Under the pieces are notes generated by a model, which did no database searches, was not told the origin of the DNA, and saw only the letters and a program-made list of their open reading frames with translations. A DNA stretch of 64,000 nucleotides. Source: Acidithiobacillus ferrooxidans ATCC 23270. Lineage in GTDB: Bacteria > Pseudomonadota > Gammaproteobacteria > Acidithiobacillales > Acidithiobacillaceae. The stretch lies in the NCBI RefSeq assembly GCF_000021485.1, contig NC_011761.1:1208001-1272000 (forward strand), read 5' to 3'. Both the position numbers and the translations under genes were made by a program. Shown here piece after piece: positions 35,686 through 45,295 of this stretch; the first letter of the stretch is position 1, and every line of letters begins with the position of its first letter.

Positions 35686-37197
35686 GTGGCAGAATCCGCA
35701 GCCACAGCAGGGCTCGAAAATTTTCTGGCGGCGGTGGACCTGGGTTCCAACTCTTTCCATATGGTGGTAGCAGAAGAAATCGGCTCTGATATCCGTCTGC
35801 ATGATCGTTTGCGCGAAGGCGTTCGCCTGGCGGAGGGCTTGCGCGACGACGGCAGTCTCGATCCGGAAGTCGAAAAACGCGCGCTGGATTGTCTGGCACG
35901 CTTCGGGCAGCGTCTACGAGGCATTCGTCCGGAGCGGGTGCGGGTAATCGGCACCAATACCCTGCGTCAGGCGAGCGCTACGGAAGGTTTTGTCCGTGCT
36001 ATTGAAAACACCCTCGGCTATCCGCTGGAAATCGTGGCCGGCCGTGAAGAAGCCCGTCTGGTCTATCTGGGTGTCGCGCACAGTCTTGCGGTGGACGCCC
36101 GTGAACGACGTCTGGTAGTGGATATCGGAGGGGGCAGCACCGAATTGATCGCGGGCCAAGGGTTTATCCCTGACCTGCGGGAGAGTCTGCATTTCGGCTG
36201 CGTGGCCTCCACCCGTGCCTATTTCCCCGATGAGCAGATTGCAGCACCTGCCTGTGAGCGCCTGGAAAAGCGGGTACGCATGGCGGTGGAACCCATGCTG
36301 GAGGACTTTGCCAGTCACGGCTGGGATCAGGCTGTGGGTTCATCTGGCACGATCAAGTCGATTGGCCGTATCCTTGCCGAGGGCGGTCAGGGCCCGCGCA
36401 TCACCCGCGCAGGCATGCACTGGCTGCGTGAACAGCTGATGCGTCTTGGTTCGGTGCGTGCGTTGACTCGGCTGAAAGGCCTGAAGCCCGATCGTGCCGC
36501 AGTCTTCCCAGGCGGTTTCATCATCCTTTTTGCGCTCTTCGAGTCATTGGGTCTGCAGGAAATGCGCTTTTCCGAGGGAGCATTGCGCGAGGGGGCCATT
36601 TACGATCTGCTTGGCCGCATCCATCAGGAAGATACCCGTGAGATGAGCATCTGCAGCCTGCAGGAACGTTTTCACAGCCAGGTATTGCGTAATCAGAGCG
36701 TGGCGCGGTGGGCGGAACGCTTTTTTACCTCTGCGACCGGGACCTGGCCGCTCCACGAAGGCCATCAGCAATGGCTGCGCTGGGCCGCCTTAACCCACGA
36801 TATCGGTCTGGACATCGCCCATTCCGGATATCACAAGCATGGTGAATATGTCTGGCGGAACGCGGATATCGCGGGTTTTTCGCGCCGTGAGCAGGGTGTC
36901 GTTGCGGCATTGCTCCGTGCCCAGCGTAAACGCTTGCCTGGTCTTGCTCAGTTGCGTTCTTTGGGAGTGGCTGCAGAGGATGTGGTGCCTCTTCAGCAGT
37001 TGGCGATCCTGCTTCGCCTGGCCATCCTTTTCCATCGGGGCGCACTCCCGCTGGTGGCCCCGCCGGATTTGACGGTGACCGGCCGGCATGTCGTCCTGCA
37101 CCTGCCAGCGCGCTGGCTGACGGATATGCCGCTGCTGGCCGCTGATCTCGAACAGGAGCAGGAATGGATCACGCCGGATTTCCACCTGCAGTGGTAA
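35686..37197 (+). CDS. ppx: Exopolyphosphatase / pppGpp phosphohydrolase (Ppx/GppA)
   Basis: Removes phosphate from polyphosphate ends, or converts pppGpp to ppGpp. 503 residues from a GTG start 2 nt after phoU. ASKHA ATPase-like fold: AVDLGSNSFHMVVAEE near 15-30, EGVRLAEGL, GTNTLRQA, GREEARLVYLGV, DIGGGSTELI near 146-155 and SSGTIKSIGR near 218-227; the C-terminal HD-like helical domain has AALTHDIGLDIAHSGYHKHG near 367-386. Ppx and GppA cannot be separated by sequence here. Its location behind phoU links it to stored polyphosphate. Confidence 0.93.
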   Translation: MAESAATAGLENFLAAVDLGSNSFHMVVAEEIGSDIRLHDRLREGVRLAEGLRDDGSLDPEVEKRALDCLARFGQRLRGIRPERVRVIGTNTLRQASATEGFVRAIENTLGYPLEIVAGREEARLVYLGVAHSLAVDARERRLVVDIGGGSTELIAGQGFIPDLRESLHFGCVASTRAYFPDEQIAAPACERLEKRVRMAVEPMLEDFASHGWDQAVGSSGTIKSIGRILAEGGQGPRITRAGMHWLREQLMRLGSVRALTRLKGLKPDRAAVFPGGFIILFALFESLGLQEMRFSEGALREGAIYDLLGRIHQEDTREMSICSLQERFHSQVLRNQSVARWAERFFTSATGTWPLHEGHQQWLRWAALTHDIGLDIAHSGYHKHGEYVWRNADIAGFSRREQGVVAALLRAQRKRLPGLAQLRSLGVAAEDVVPLQQLAILLRLAILFHRGALPLVAPPDLTVTGRHVVLHLPARWLTDMPLLAADLEQEQEWITPDFHLQW

Positions 37198-37438
37198 CCG
37201 CTGGTGGCAAGCCTGACCCAGCGGCATTTGGCGAGTTTTTTGCTGGAGGCCATGGCCAGCGCTTTGCCGGTCGGCCTACGATACCGCTGAAGTCAATGAA
37301 TATTCCTGCGGAATAGCGACGCGGTCTCGATGGCTTGCTAGATCAGCCCCCGAACCGATTTGCGTCTGTCGGCACCTTTGTTATTGTTGCCCATGCCGGA
37401 GACGCTCCCGGCCGATCGGGGAGGATGCAACCATTGAT

Positions 37439-38041
37439 GTGATCAACGAGATGCTGGGCTGGCTGCGTCTTCAACCTATCACCCTGGATATGATCATCGC
37501 CTTTCTGCGCCAGTACGGTTACTGGATTCTCTTCATTGGCACGCTGCTCGAGGGGGAGGCTGTCGTGATTGTTGCCGGTGCCCTGGCCCATGCCGGAGTA
37601 CTGGATCTCCCCTTGGTGATATTCGTCTCCTGGCTGGGTAGCACGCTCAACGATCAGGTGCTTTACCAGCTTGGTTACCGTTATGGCGAACGCCTGCTGA
37701 ATATGCTGCCGCGCTTTCTGCGCCGCCACGTGGGCCAGGCCGAGGGTTTGATCCGCCGGTTTGGTGACTGGGTGACGCTGTTCTTCCGTTTTATCTATGG
37801 TACCCGCACCATTACCCCCATCCTGCTAGGGGTGCATCGCTATCCAGCGCAGCGTTATCTGTGGATGAACCCGGCCGCCGCAGCGGTGTGGGCGGCCGCC
37901 ATCGCCGGGATCGGATACGCCCTTGGCGCCTCGCTGCGGAGTCTGCTGAAAAGCGTTCAACATGTGCAGATTGTGCTCCTGCTGCTGTTGATCGCTGTAG
38001 CGTTGGCGTACTGGTGGTGGCATCGGCGCCATGGTGAATGA
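37439..38041 (+). CDS. DedA-family membrane protein
   Basis: 200 residues, VTT/SNARE-associated fold with about five hydrophobic segments. The family motifs are FIGTLLEGEAVVIVAGALAH near 33-52 (E...G re-entrant loop) and FFRFIYGTRTITPILLGVHR near 118-137, carrying the conserved Arg and Gly-Thr-Arg. DedA proteins are linked to lipid-carrier recycling (undecaprenyl phosphate) and envelope proton homeostasis. GTG start at 37439; ATG at 37451 is the alternative. A 240-nt gap without a gene separates it from ppx. Confidence 0.88.
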   Translation: MINEMLGWLRLQPITLDMIIAFLRQYGYWILFIGTLLEGEAVVIVAGALAHAGVLDLPLVIFVSWLGSTLNDQVLYQLGYRYGERLLNMLPRFLRRHVGQAEGLIRRFGDWVTLFFRFIYGTRTITPILLGVHRYPAQRYLWMNPAAAAVWAAAIAGIGYALGASLRSLLKSVQHVQIVLLLLLIAVALAYWWWHRRHGE

Positions 38042-38100
38042 AGCGCCGCGGTCGCCCCAGCAGGGCAGGGCAGATGCCTGATTCGCATACGTCGGATGAT

Positions 38101-38129
38101 TTGCCAGAGCCCCCGGTTTTGTGCTAAAA
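38101..38129 (+). promoter_or_regulatory. Candidate promoter of the rpsB-tsf operon
   Basis: TTGCCA (38101-38106), 17-bp spacer, CTAAAA (38124-38129), followed by a GC-rich discriminator GCGCTGGGC as expected of a stringently controlled ribosomal promoter. It leaves about 110 nt of leader before rpsB, which could hold an S2-binding element, but I cannot fold it reliably. Confidence 0.5.
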
Positions 38130-38245
38130 AGCGCTGGGCTTAGGCCTAATACTCACACGTGCCAATACAGGGCAGCCGGGTGTCCGTAAGGATGGCTGCA
38201 TGGGGCGCGTGGCGGATCATAACCCTGAATACTGGAGAAAACCCT

Positions 38246-38998
38246 ATGAGCAGCAATGTTACCATGCGCGCCCTGTTGGAAGCCGGCGTCCACTTTGGTC
38301 ACCAATCCCGTTACTGGCACCCGAAAATGGCACCATACCTTTTCGGTGAGCGTAATCGCATTCACATCATCAATCTCGAACACACTTTGCCCATGCTGCG
38401 CACGGCGCTCAGCTTTGTCGAACAGATTTCCCGCAAGCACGGCCGCATCCTTTTTGTCGGTACCAAACGCCAGGCGCGCGAGGCCGTCGAGCAGGAAGCT
38501 CGACGCAGCGGCGCCTTCTTCGTGAATCAGCGCTGGTTGGGTGGTACCCTGACCAATTTCAAGACCATCCGTCAGTCCATTCGTCGTCTCGATGAACTGG
38601 ATCAGATGACGGCGGATGGCACCATGGAAAAACTCACCAAAAAAGAAGGGCTCACCCTGACTCGCGAGCGCGACAAGCTGGAGCGCAGCCTCGGTGGCAT
38701 CAAGGACATGAACGGTCTGCCGGATGCCATCTTTGTCATCGATGTTGGTCATGAAAATATCGCCGTTCTGGAAGCCCGAAAGCTGGGTATCCCGGTGATC
38801 GGTGTGGTGGATAGCAACTGTGATCCGTTGCTCATCGACTTTCCCATCCCCGGTAATGATGATGCAACCCGCGCCATTCGCCTGTATGCCTCGCTGGTAG
38901 CCGATGCCATTCTCGACGGTCGTCAGGGTGGAGAGTCTGGGCTGCTCGACGAGTTTGTCGAGGTGGACGAAGAGACCATCGAAATCGACGCAGACTAA
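38246..38998 (+). CDS. rpsB: 30S ribosomal protein S2
   Basis: Small-subunit protein, 250 residues. Signatures: [20 protein letters not shown] near 6-25, [20 protein letters not shown] near 27-46, [16 protein letters not shown] and [15 protein letters not shown]. The ATG at 38246 is preferred over the longer open frame because of the family N-terminus and an upstream GGAGAAA. First gene of the rpsB-tsf-pyrH-frr block. Confidence 0.98.
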   Translation: MSSNVTMRALLEAGVHFGHQSRYWHPKMAPYLFGERNRIHIINLEHTLPMLRTALSFVEQISRKHGRILFVGTKRQAREAVEQEARRSGAFFVNQRWLGGTLTNFKTIRQSIRRLDELDQMTADGTMEKLTKKEGLTLTRERDKLERSLGGIKDMNGLPDAIFVIDVGHENIAVLEARKLGIPVIGVVDSNCDPLLIDFPIPGNDDATRAIRLYASLVADAILDGRQGGESGLLDEFVEVDEETIEIDAD

Positions 38999-39025
38999 CC
39001 CATTCATCATAACCAAGGAGCATTC

Positions 39026-39904
39026 ATGGCTATCAGTGCACAACAAGTCAAGGAACTGCGTGAGCGCAGCGGCGCCGGCATGATGGAATGTAAAACGGTG
39101 CTGACCGAAGCCGAAGGCGATATGGAGGCGGCTATCGACCTTCTGCGCGCGCGCGGTCTGGCCAAGGCCGATAAAAAGGCGAGCCGGGTGGCCGCAGAGG
39201 GCGTCATCGTCACAGCCCTCAGCGAGGATCAAAAGCGGGGCGTCGTTCTCGAGGTCAACTGCGAAACAGATTTTGTCGCCAAAAATGAAGATTTCCTGGC
39301 GCTGGCGAAGGACTGCGCCGGGCAGGCCCTGGCGCAGGGGCTCAAAGATGCCGAAGCCCTGCTGGCGGATGCCGGAGTGGAAGAGCGGCGTAAAGGTCTG
39401 GTCAGCAAACTGGGCGAGAATATCAGCCTGCGTCGCCTGCAGCACCTACAGGTCATGGATGGTGTGATCGGTGCCTATGTTCACGGCAGCCGCATCGGTG
39501 TGCTCGTGGCCCTGGAGGGCCAGGCGGCCACCAGTGAACTTGGCCGCGATGTGGCCATGCATGTGGCTGCGGCGCGCCCCGAAGTGATTCATCCCGGCGA
39601 AGTATCCCCGGAACGTCTGAATCGTGAAAAGGAAATTTTGATCACCCAGGCGGCGGATAGCGGCAAGCCGGCAGACATCATTGAAAAGATGATCTCCGGA
39701 CGTCTGAACAAGCTGCTCAACGAAATCGCCCTTACCGGACAGCCTTTTGTCAAAGACCCTGACCGCAGTGTCGGCCAGTTGATACAGAGCTTTCCTGGCG
39801 TCGAGGTGCTGGAGTTCGTCCGTTTTGAAGTGGGGGAGGGGATAGAAAAGGCCCCCACCGCGGATTTTGCGACCGAGGTCATGGCGCAAGTCCGGGGGTC
39901 CTGA
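39026..39904 (+). CDS. tsf: Translation elongation factor Ts
   Basis: Nucleotide exchange factor for EF-Tu. 292 residues. The N-terminal module AQQVKELRERSGAGMMECKT near 5-24 and the contact loop with EF-Tu around EVNCETDFVAKNEDFLALA near 78-96 (TDFV motif) are clear. Two core subdomains follow with YVHGSRIGVLVAL and DVAMHVAAARPEVI. An AAGGAG site precedes the ATG. Confidence 0.98.
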   Translation: MAISAQQVKELRERSGAGMMECKTVLTEAEGDMEAAIDLLRARGLAKADKKASRVAAEGVIVTALSEDQKRGVVLEVNCETDFVAKNEDFLALAKDCAGQALAQGLKDAEALLADAGVEERRKGLVSKLGENISLRRLQHLQVMDGVIGAYVHGSRIGVLVALEGQAATSELGRDVAMHVAAARPEVIHPGEVSPERLNREKEILITQAADSGKPADIIEKMISGRLNKLLNEIALTGQPFVKDPDRSVGQLIQSFPGVEVLEFVRFEVGEGIEKAPTADFATEVMAQVRGS

Positions 39905-41187
<1,283 letters not shown>

Positions 41188-41190
41188 GCC

Positions 41191-41952
41191 ATGCCTTCCG
41201 CCGACCTGACCCCGCCCGCCATGCCCCGCCACATTGCCGTCATCATGGATGGCAATGGTCGGTGGGCGTACCGTCGGCACTTGCCACGGGTGGCCGGCCA
41301 TCGCCGCGGTGCCGAGGTGGTCCGGGAGATGGTGCAGTCCTGCGCGGATCTCGGTATTCCCTACCTGACGCTTTTCGCTTTCAGCACCGAGAACTGGCGA
41401 CGTCCAGCCATTGAAGTTCGTTTGCTGATGAATCTGTTCCGTCTTTTGCTGCGGCGGGAAGCACGCAAGTTGCATGAGAATGGCGTTCGTCTGCGTATCA
41501 TCGGTGATCGCAGCGCACTGGATCCGGAGATATGCCAGCTCATCGATGAGGCGGAGGCGCTCACCCGCAACAATCAGCGACTCCAGCTCAATCTGGCAGT
41601 GAATTATGGCGGACGTTGGGATATTGCACAGGCAGCACGAGCAGCGATGGCGGCGGTACAGGCGGGGGACCTCGCCCTTGAAGACTTCTCCGCCGCACAT
41701 ATTGCCCGGCATCTCTGTCTGGCAGACATCCCCGAGCCCGATCTGCTGATCCGTACCGGTGGCGAGGAGCGTATCAGTAACTTTCTGCTTTGGCAGTTGG
41801 CTTATACCGAGTTTTACTTCAGCGATACGCTGTGGCCGGATTTCAACCGCGCAGCTCTGGAGCATGCGCTGCATTCTTTCGCGCATCGGCAGCGGCGCTT
41901 CGGACGTACGGGCGATCAGGTGCTGGAGGGCGATTGCTCCGTCAGCGACTGA
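41191..41952 (+). CDS. uppS: Undecaprenyl diphosphate synthase
   Basis: Builds the C55 carrier lipid for peptidoglycan and O-antigen. 253 residues. Catalytic start HIAVIMDGNGRWAYRR near 13-28 (Asp in MDGNGRW), GHRRGAEVVREMV, TLFAFSTENWRRP near 64-76, and the Mg-binding end DLLIRTGGEERISNFLLWQL near 185-204. It ends inside the first codons of cdsA (19-nt overlap). Confidence 0.97.
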   Translation: MPSADLTPPAMPRHIAVIMDGNGRWAYRRHLPRVAGHRRGAEVVREMVQSCADLGIPYLTLFAFSTENWRRPAIEVRLLMNLFRLLLRREARKLHENGVRLRIIGDRSALDPEICQLIDEAEALTRNNQRLQLNLAVNYGGRWDIAQAARAAMAAVQAGDLALEDFSAAHIARHLCLADIPEPDLLIRTGGEERISNFLLWQLAYTEFYFSDTLWPDFNRAALEHALHSFAHRQRRFGRTGDQVLEGDCSVSD

Positions 41953-42749
41953 TCACCGCATTCCTGTTATTCCTGCTGACCCTTGTGCTGATTTTTCGGG
42001 CACCATTCTGGATTTTCGTCGTTTTCCTCACGCTGGTGGCATTTCTGGGAGGGCGGGAATGGGGCCACCTCAGCCTGATAGCATGGCCGGGCGGGTTGGG
42101 CCTGATACTCGCAGCGCTGATTCCTTCGCTACTCATGCTCCCGCAGCATCTTCCCTGGGTGTCCATGGCTCTGGGCAGTGTGGTCTGGTGGATGCTTCTC
42201 GCCACAGGGCTGGTGCTGATGTCCCCCTCCCTGTTACGCGATGCGCCAGCCTGGCAGCGCCCATTGAGCGCCATCACGGCGTTCCCGGTACTATTGCCTG
42301 CCCTGCTCTTCAGCGTGTCTTTGCAGCGATATGCCCCGCAGTTTTTATTGTGGGTAATCCTTGTGATCAGTGCCGGCGACGTAGGCGCGATGGCTTCCGG
42401 TAAAATCTGGGGACGCCACCGGTTGGTACCGCGCATCAGCCCCGGCAAGACCTGGGAGGGACTGGTGGGTGGCTTGCTTGCCAGCGCCATTATGGGCACA
42501 CTGGGCGCATGGATATGGGTAGGTGCGGCCACCCCGATACTCCTTTCCGGCACCTTCTTGGGTCTGATTACGGGTGCTTTCGCGGTCTTGGGAGATCTTT
42601 CCGAGAGTTTTTTGAAACGCCGCGCCGATAGCAAGGATAGTGGCCAGTTGTTGCCGGGGCATGGCGGCCTGCTGGATCGCTTGGACAGCATGAGCGCAGG
42701 CATCCCGGTGTTTGTCGCCGGGCTTTATTTTCTGGATTGGTGGAAATGA
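41934..42749 (+). CDS. cdsA: Phosphatidate cytidylyltransferase
   Basis: Makes CDP-diacylglycerol for all phospholipids. About 271 residues with multiple helices. The family signature near the C-terminus is [33 protein letters not shown] and [19 protein letters not shown] near 232-250, which binds Mg. No ATG is available at the right place; TTG at 41934 behind GGAGGG gives the expected length and overlaps uppS by 19 nt. It overlaps dxr by 4 nt. Confidence 0.93.
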   Translation: MLRQRLITAFLLFLLTLVLIFRAPFWIFVVFLTLVAFLGGREWGHLSLIAWPGGLGLILAALIPSLLMLPQHLPWVSMALGSVVWWMLLATGLVLMSPSLLRDAPAWQRPLSAITAFPVLLPALLFSVSLQRYAPQFLLWVILVISAGDVGAMASGKIWGRHRLVPRISPGKTWEGLVGGLLASAIMGTLGAWIWVGAATPILLSGTFLGLITGAFAVLGDLSESFLKRRADSKDSGQLLPGHGGLLDRLDSMSAGIPVFVAGLYFLDWWK

Positions 42750-43921
42750 CACGAGGCATCTGCATACTCGGGGCTACGGGCTCCATCGGCAAGAGCACCC
42801 TGGATGTGGTGTCGCGCCACCCCGACCAATTCCGGATCGTCGCGCTTACCGGCAATCACCGTGTGGCAGAGATGCAGTTGCTGTGTCAGCAACATCATCC
42901 CGAGTTGGTGGTTATGGCTGCCCCGGAAGCGGCGCAGCAGTTGCGGGTGGGGCTAGGCGATGCCGGCCTCAAGAAGATCCAGGTAGAGAGTGGCCCGGAG
43001 GCGCTTGCCGAAGCGGCACGTATGTCCGGCGTCGATGAGGTGATGGCAGCCATTGTGGGCGCCGCCGGCCTGTTACCGACCCTGGCCGCCGTAGAAGCCG
43101 GGAAAAAGGTCTATTTGGCCAACAAGGAATGTCTGGTGATGGCGGGCAACCTCTTCATGGAGCGTGTGCGACAGCATCAGGTGACGCTGCTTCCCATCGA
43201 TAGCGAGCACAATGCTGTATTCCAGTGCTTTGCAGATGGCAAAGGCGTGCGCCGTATTCTGCTGACGGCTTCCGGAGGACCGTTCCGGACCTGGCCGGCG
43301 GAGCATCTGGCGGTGGTAACGCCGGACCAGGCCTGTGCCCATCCCAACTGGGTCATGGGCCGAAAAATCTCCGTAGACTCTGCAACCATGATGAATAAGG
43401 GGCTGGAGGTCATCGAGGCGCATTGGCTCTTTGACCTCCCCGCCTCCCGGATCGACGTGATGATTCATCCCCAGAGCATCATCCATTCCATGGTGGAATA
43501 TGTGGATGGCTCCGTGCTGGCGCAACTGGGCAACCCCGATATGCGCACCCCCATTGCCCATGCTCTGGCTTTTCCAGAGCGCATGGAAAGCGGGGTTTCG
43601 TCTCTGGATCTGGCGCATGGGCCGGACCTTCAGTTCGAGGCACCAGACTTACAGCGGTTTCCTTGCCTGGCCCTCGCTTTTGATGCCCTGCAGGCAGGGG
43701 GAGCAGCAGCGACGGTGCTGAACGCGGCGAATGAGATTGCCGTACAGGCCTTCCTGGAAGGGCACCTGCCATTTCTACGAATTGCGGCCGTCGTCGAAGA
43801 TACCCTTGGTGAATTACAGCCCGCCGCCCCAGACCATCTGGACGATGTGCTGGCTATCGACCAACTGGCACGGGAAGTGGCTCTCCGCCACCTGGCCCGG
43901 CATGGATCGGGTATGCAGTGA
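42746..43921 (+). CDS. dxr: 1-deoxy-D-xylulose 5-phosphate reductoisomerase
   Basis: First committed step of the MEP isoprenoid pathway (DXP to MEP, NADPH). 391 residues. NADPH site [18 protein letters not shown] near 5-22, [11 protein letters not shown] near 121-131, [12 protein letters not shown] near 148-159, [32 protein letters not shown] near 209-229 and [19 protein letters not shown] at 42746 overlaps the cdsA stop (ATGA). It supplies precursor for the uppS product encoded just upstream. Confidence 0.97.
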   Translation: MTRGICILGATGSIGKSTLDVVSRHPDQFRIVALTGNHRVAEMQLLCQQHHPELVVMAAPEAAQQLRVGLGDAGLKKIQVESGPEALAEAARMSGVDEVMAAIVGAAGLLPTLAAVEAGKKVYLANKECLVMAGNLFMERVRQHQVTLLPIDSEHNAVFQCFADGKGVRRILLTASGGPFRTWPAEHLAVVTPDQACAHPNWVMGRKISVDSATMMNKGLEVIEAHWLFDLPASRIDVMIHPQSIIHSMVEYVDGSVLAQLGNPDMRTPIAHALAFPERMESGVSSLDLAHGPDLQFEAPDLQRFPCLALAFDALQAGGAAATVLNAANEIAVQAFLEGHLPFLRIAAVVEDTLGELQPAAPDHLDDVLAIDQLAREVALRHLARHGSGMQ

Positions 43922-43936
43922 TTCCTCTGACCGCGC

Positions 43937-45295
43937 ATGCAGATTCTTGAGACCATAGGGGCCTTTATTCTGGCTATCGGCATCCTTGTGCTGATTCACG
44001 AGTCGGGCCATTTCATCGTCGCCAAAACAATGGGTGTCAAGGTGCTCCGGTTTAGCATCGGGTTTGGGCCGGCGCTGATTAGCCGTCGCTGGGGGCGGGA
44101 CCAGACGGAGTATGTGATTGCCGCGCTTCCCCTCGGTGGCTACGTCAAAATGCTCGGTGAGCAGGGTGGTGAACCGGCTTCGGCGGAGGACAGCAAACGG
44201 GCCTTTGTCAACCTTGCTCCCGGCAAACGTTTTCTGATTGCGCTGGCGGGACCGTTGGCCAATCTGCTTTTTGCTGTGGTTGCTTATGCGGGTGTGGCGT
44301 GGCTCGGCATTCCCGGTTTGGCGCCCATTGTCGGTCTGGTACAGGATCATTCTCCGGCGGCTCTCGCGCAATTGCAGCCCGGCGAACGTATCACGATGCT
44401 CAACGGACAGGACGTACATACCTGGGAGGATGTGCGTCTGGGACTGCTGTCTGCGGCCATTGCGCGTACCCCGGTGACCCTGCAGACGATAGGTAGCAAC
44501 GGCGTCCGGCTAAACCATGTGCTTCGGCTGCAGACCCTTGCCGCAGATAGCGTCGGACCGGATTTTGTCAGTAAAGTCATCGGCATGGAGCCATACCTGC
44601 CGGCCGTCATCGGCGCCGTGCAGCCCCATAGCCCGGCGCAGCAGGCCGGGTTGACGGCGGGAGATCGCATCCTTGCGGTTGATGCGCATGAGATTTCCAG
44701 TTGGGAGGGGCTGGCCAGGCAGGTCGAGTCCCACCCTGGCAAGACCATCCAGTTGCGTTATCTGACCGCGCAGGGGCTCGCGAAAACGGTGTATCTCACT
44801 CCGCAGGTGTTTCTCGACAAGTCCGGAACGCCCATTGGCCGTATTGGTATCCTCATGGCGCCGTTGCCCGAAAACCTGATCGTTCTGCGGCAACGCGGCC
44901 CTCTGGAGGGGGTTATCTACGGGGCGCGAACGACCTGGCAAATGTCGCTGATGACTGTCGTGATGATCGTGCGAATGGTGCAGGGTTTTGTTTCTCCGGA
45001 CAATATCAGTGGCCCAATCACCATCGCGGAGTATGCCGGGCAGTCGGCGCATGCCGGTCTCGCGCCGTTTTTATCCTTTCTCGGCTTGGTCAGTATCAGT
45101 CTGGGGGTGCTCAATCTTCTCCCTATTCCGATTCTGGATGGCGGGCATCTGATGTTTTACGCCGTGGAGATGGTGCGCGGCAAAGCACTCCCTGCGGTAG
45201 TGGTGCAAAAAGCGCAGCAGATCGGTATAGTGCTGCTTCTGATGCTCATGTCCTTCGCCTTCTACAATGATATTATGAGATTGCTGACCCCGTGA
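43937..45295 (+). CDS. rseP: Site-2 intramembrane metalloprotease RseP
   Basis: Cuts membrane-bound RseA to release sigma-E, and clears signal peptides. 452 residues. The zinc motif HESGH is in LVLIHESGHFIVAKTMGV near 18-35; there are two periplasmic PDZ domains (about 110-205 and 215-300, with SPAALAQLQPGERITMLNGQ and SPAQQAGLTAGDRILAVDAH); the second motif is NLLPIPILDGGHLMFY near 395-410, whose Asp binds zinc. Its substrate gene rseA is at 1.5 kb in this window. It overlaps bamA by 4 nt. Confidence 0.95.
   Translation: MQILETIGAFILAIGILVLIHESGHFIVAKTMGVKVLRFSIGFGPALISRRWGRDQTEYVIAALPLGGYVKMLGEQGGEPASAEDSKRAFVNLAPGKRFLIALAGPLANLLFAVVAYAGVAWLGIPGLAPIVGLVQDHSPAALAQLQPGERITMLNGQDVHTWEDVRLGLLSAAIARTPVTLQTIGSNGVRLNHVLRLQTLAADSVGPDFVSKVIGMEPYLPAVIGAVQPHSPAQQAGLTAGDRILAVDAHEISSWEGLARQVESHPGKTIQLRYLTAQGLAKTVYLTPQVFLDKSGTPIGRIGILMAPLPENLIVLRQRGPLEGVIYGARTTWQMSLMTVVMIVRMVQGFVSPDNISGPITIAEYAGQSAHAGLAPFLSFLGLVSISLGVLNLLPIPILDGGHLMFYAVEMVRGKALPAVVVQKAQQIGIVLLLMLMSFAFYNDIMRLLTP

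Noticed and set aside
37198-37241. Hairpin CCGCTGG...CCAGCGG after ppx as a terminator
   Set aside because: The T-run starts 11 nt after the stem, too far for a standard Rho-independent terminator.
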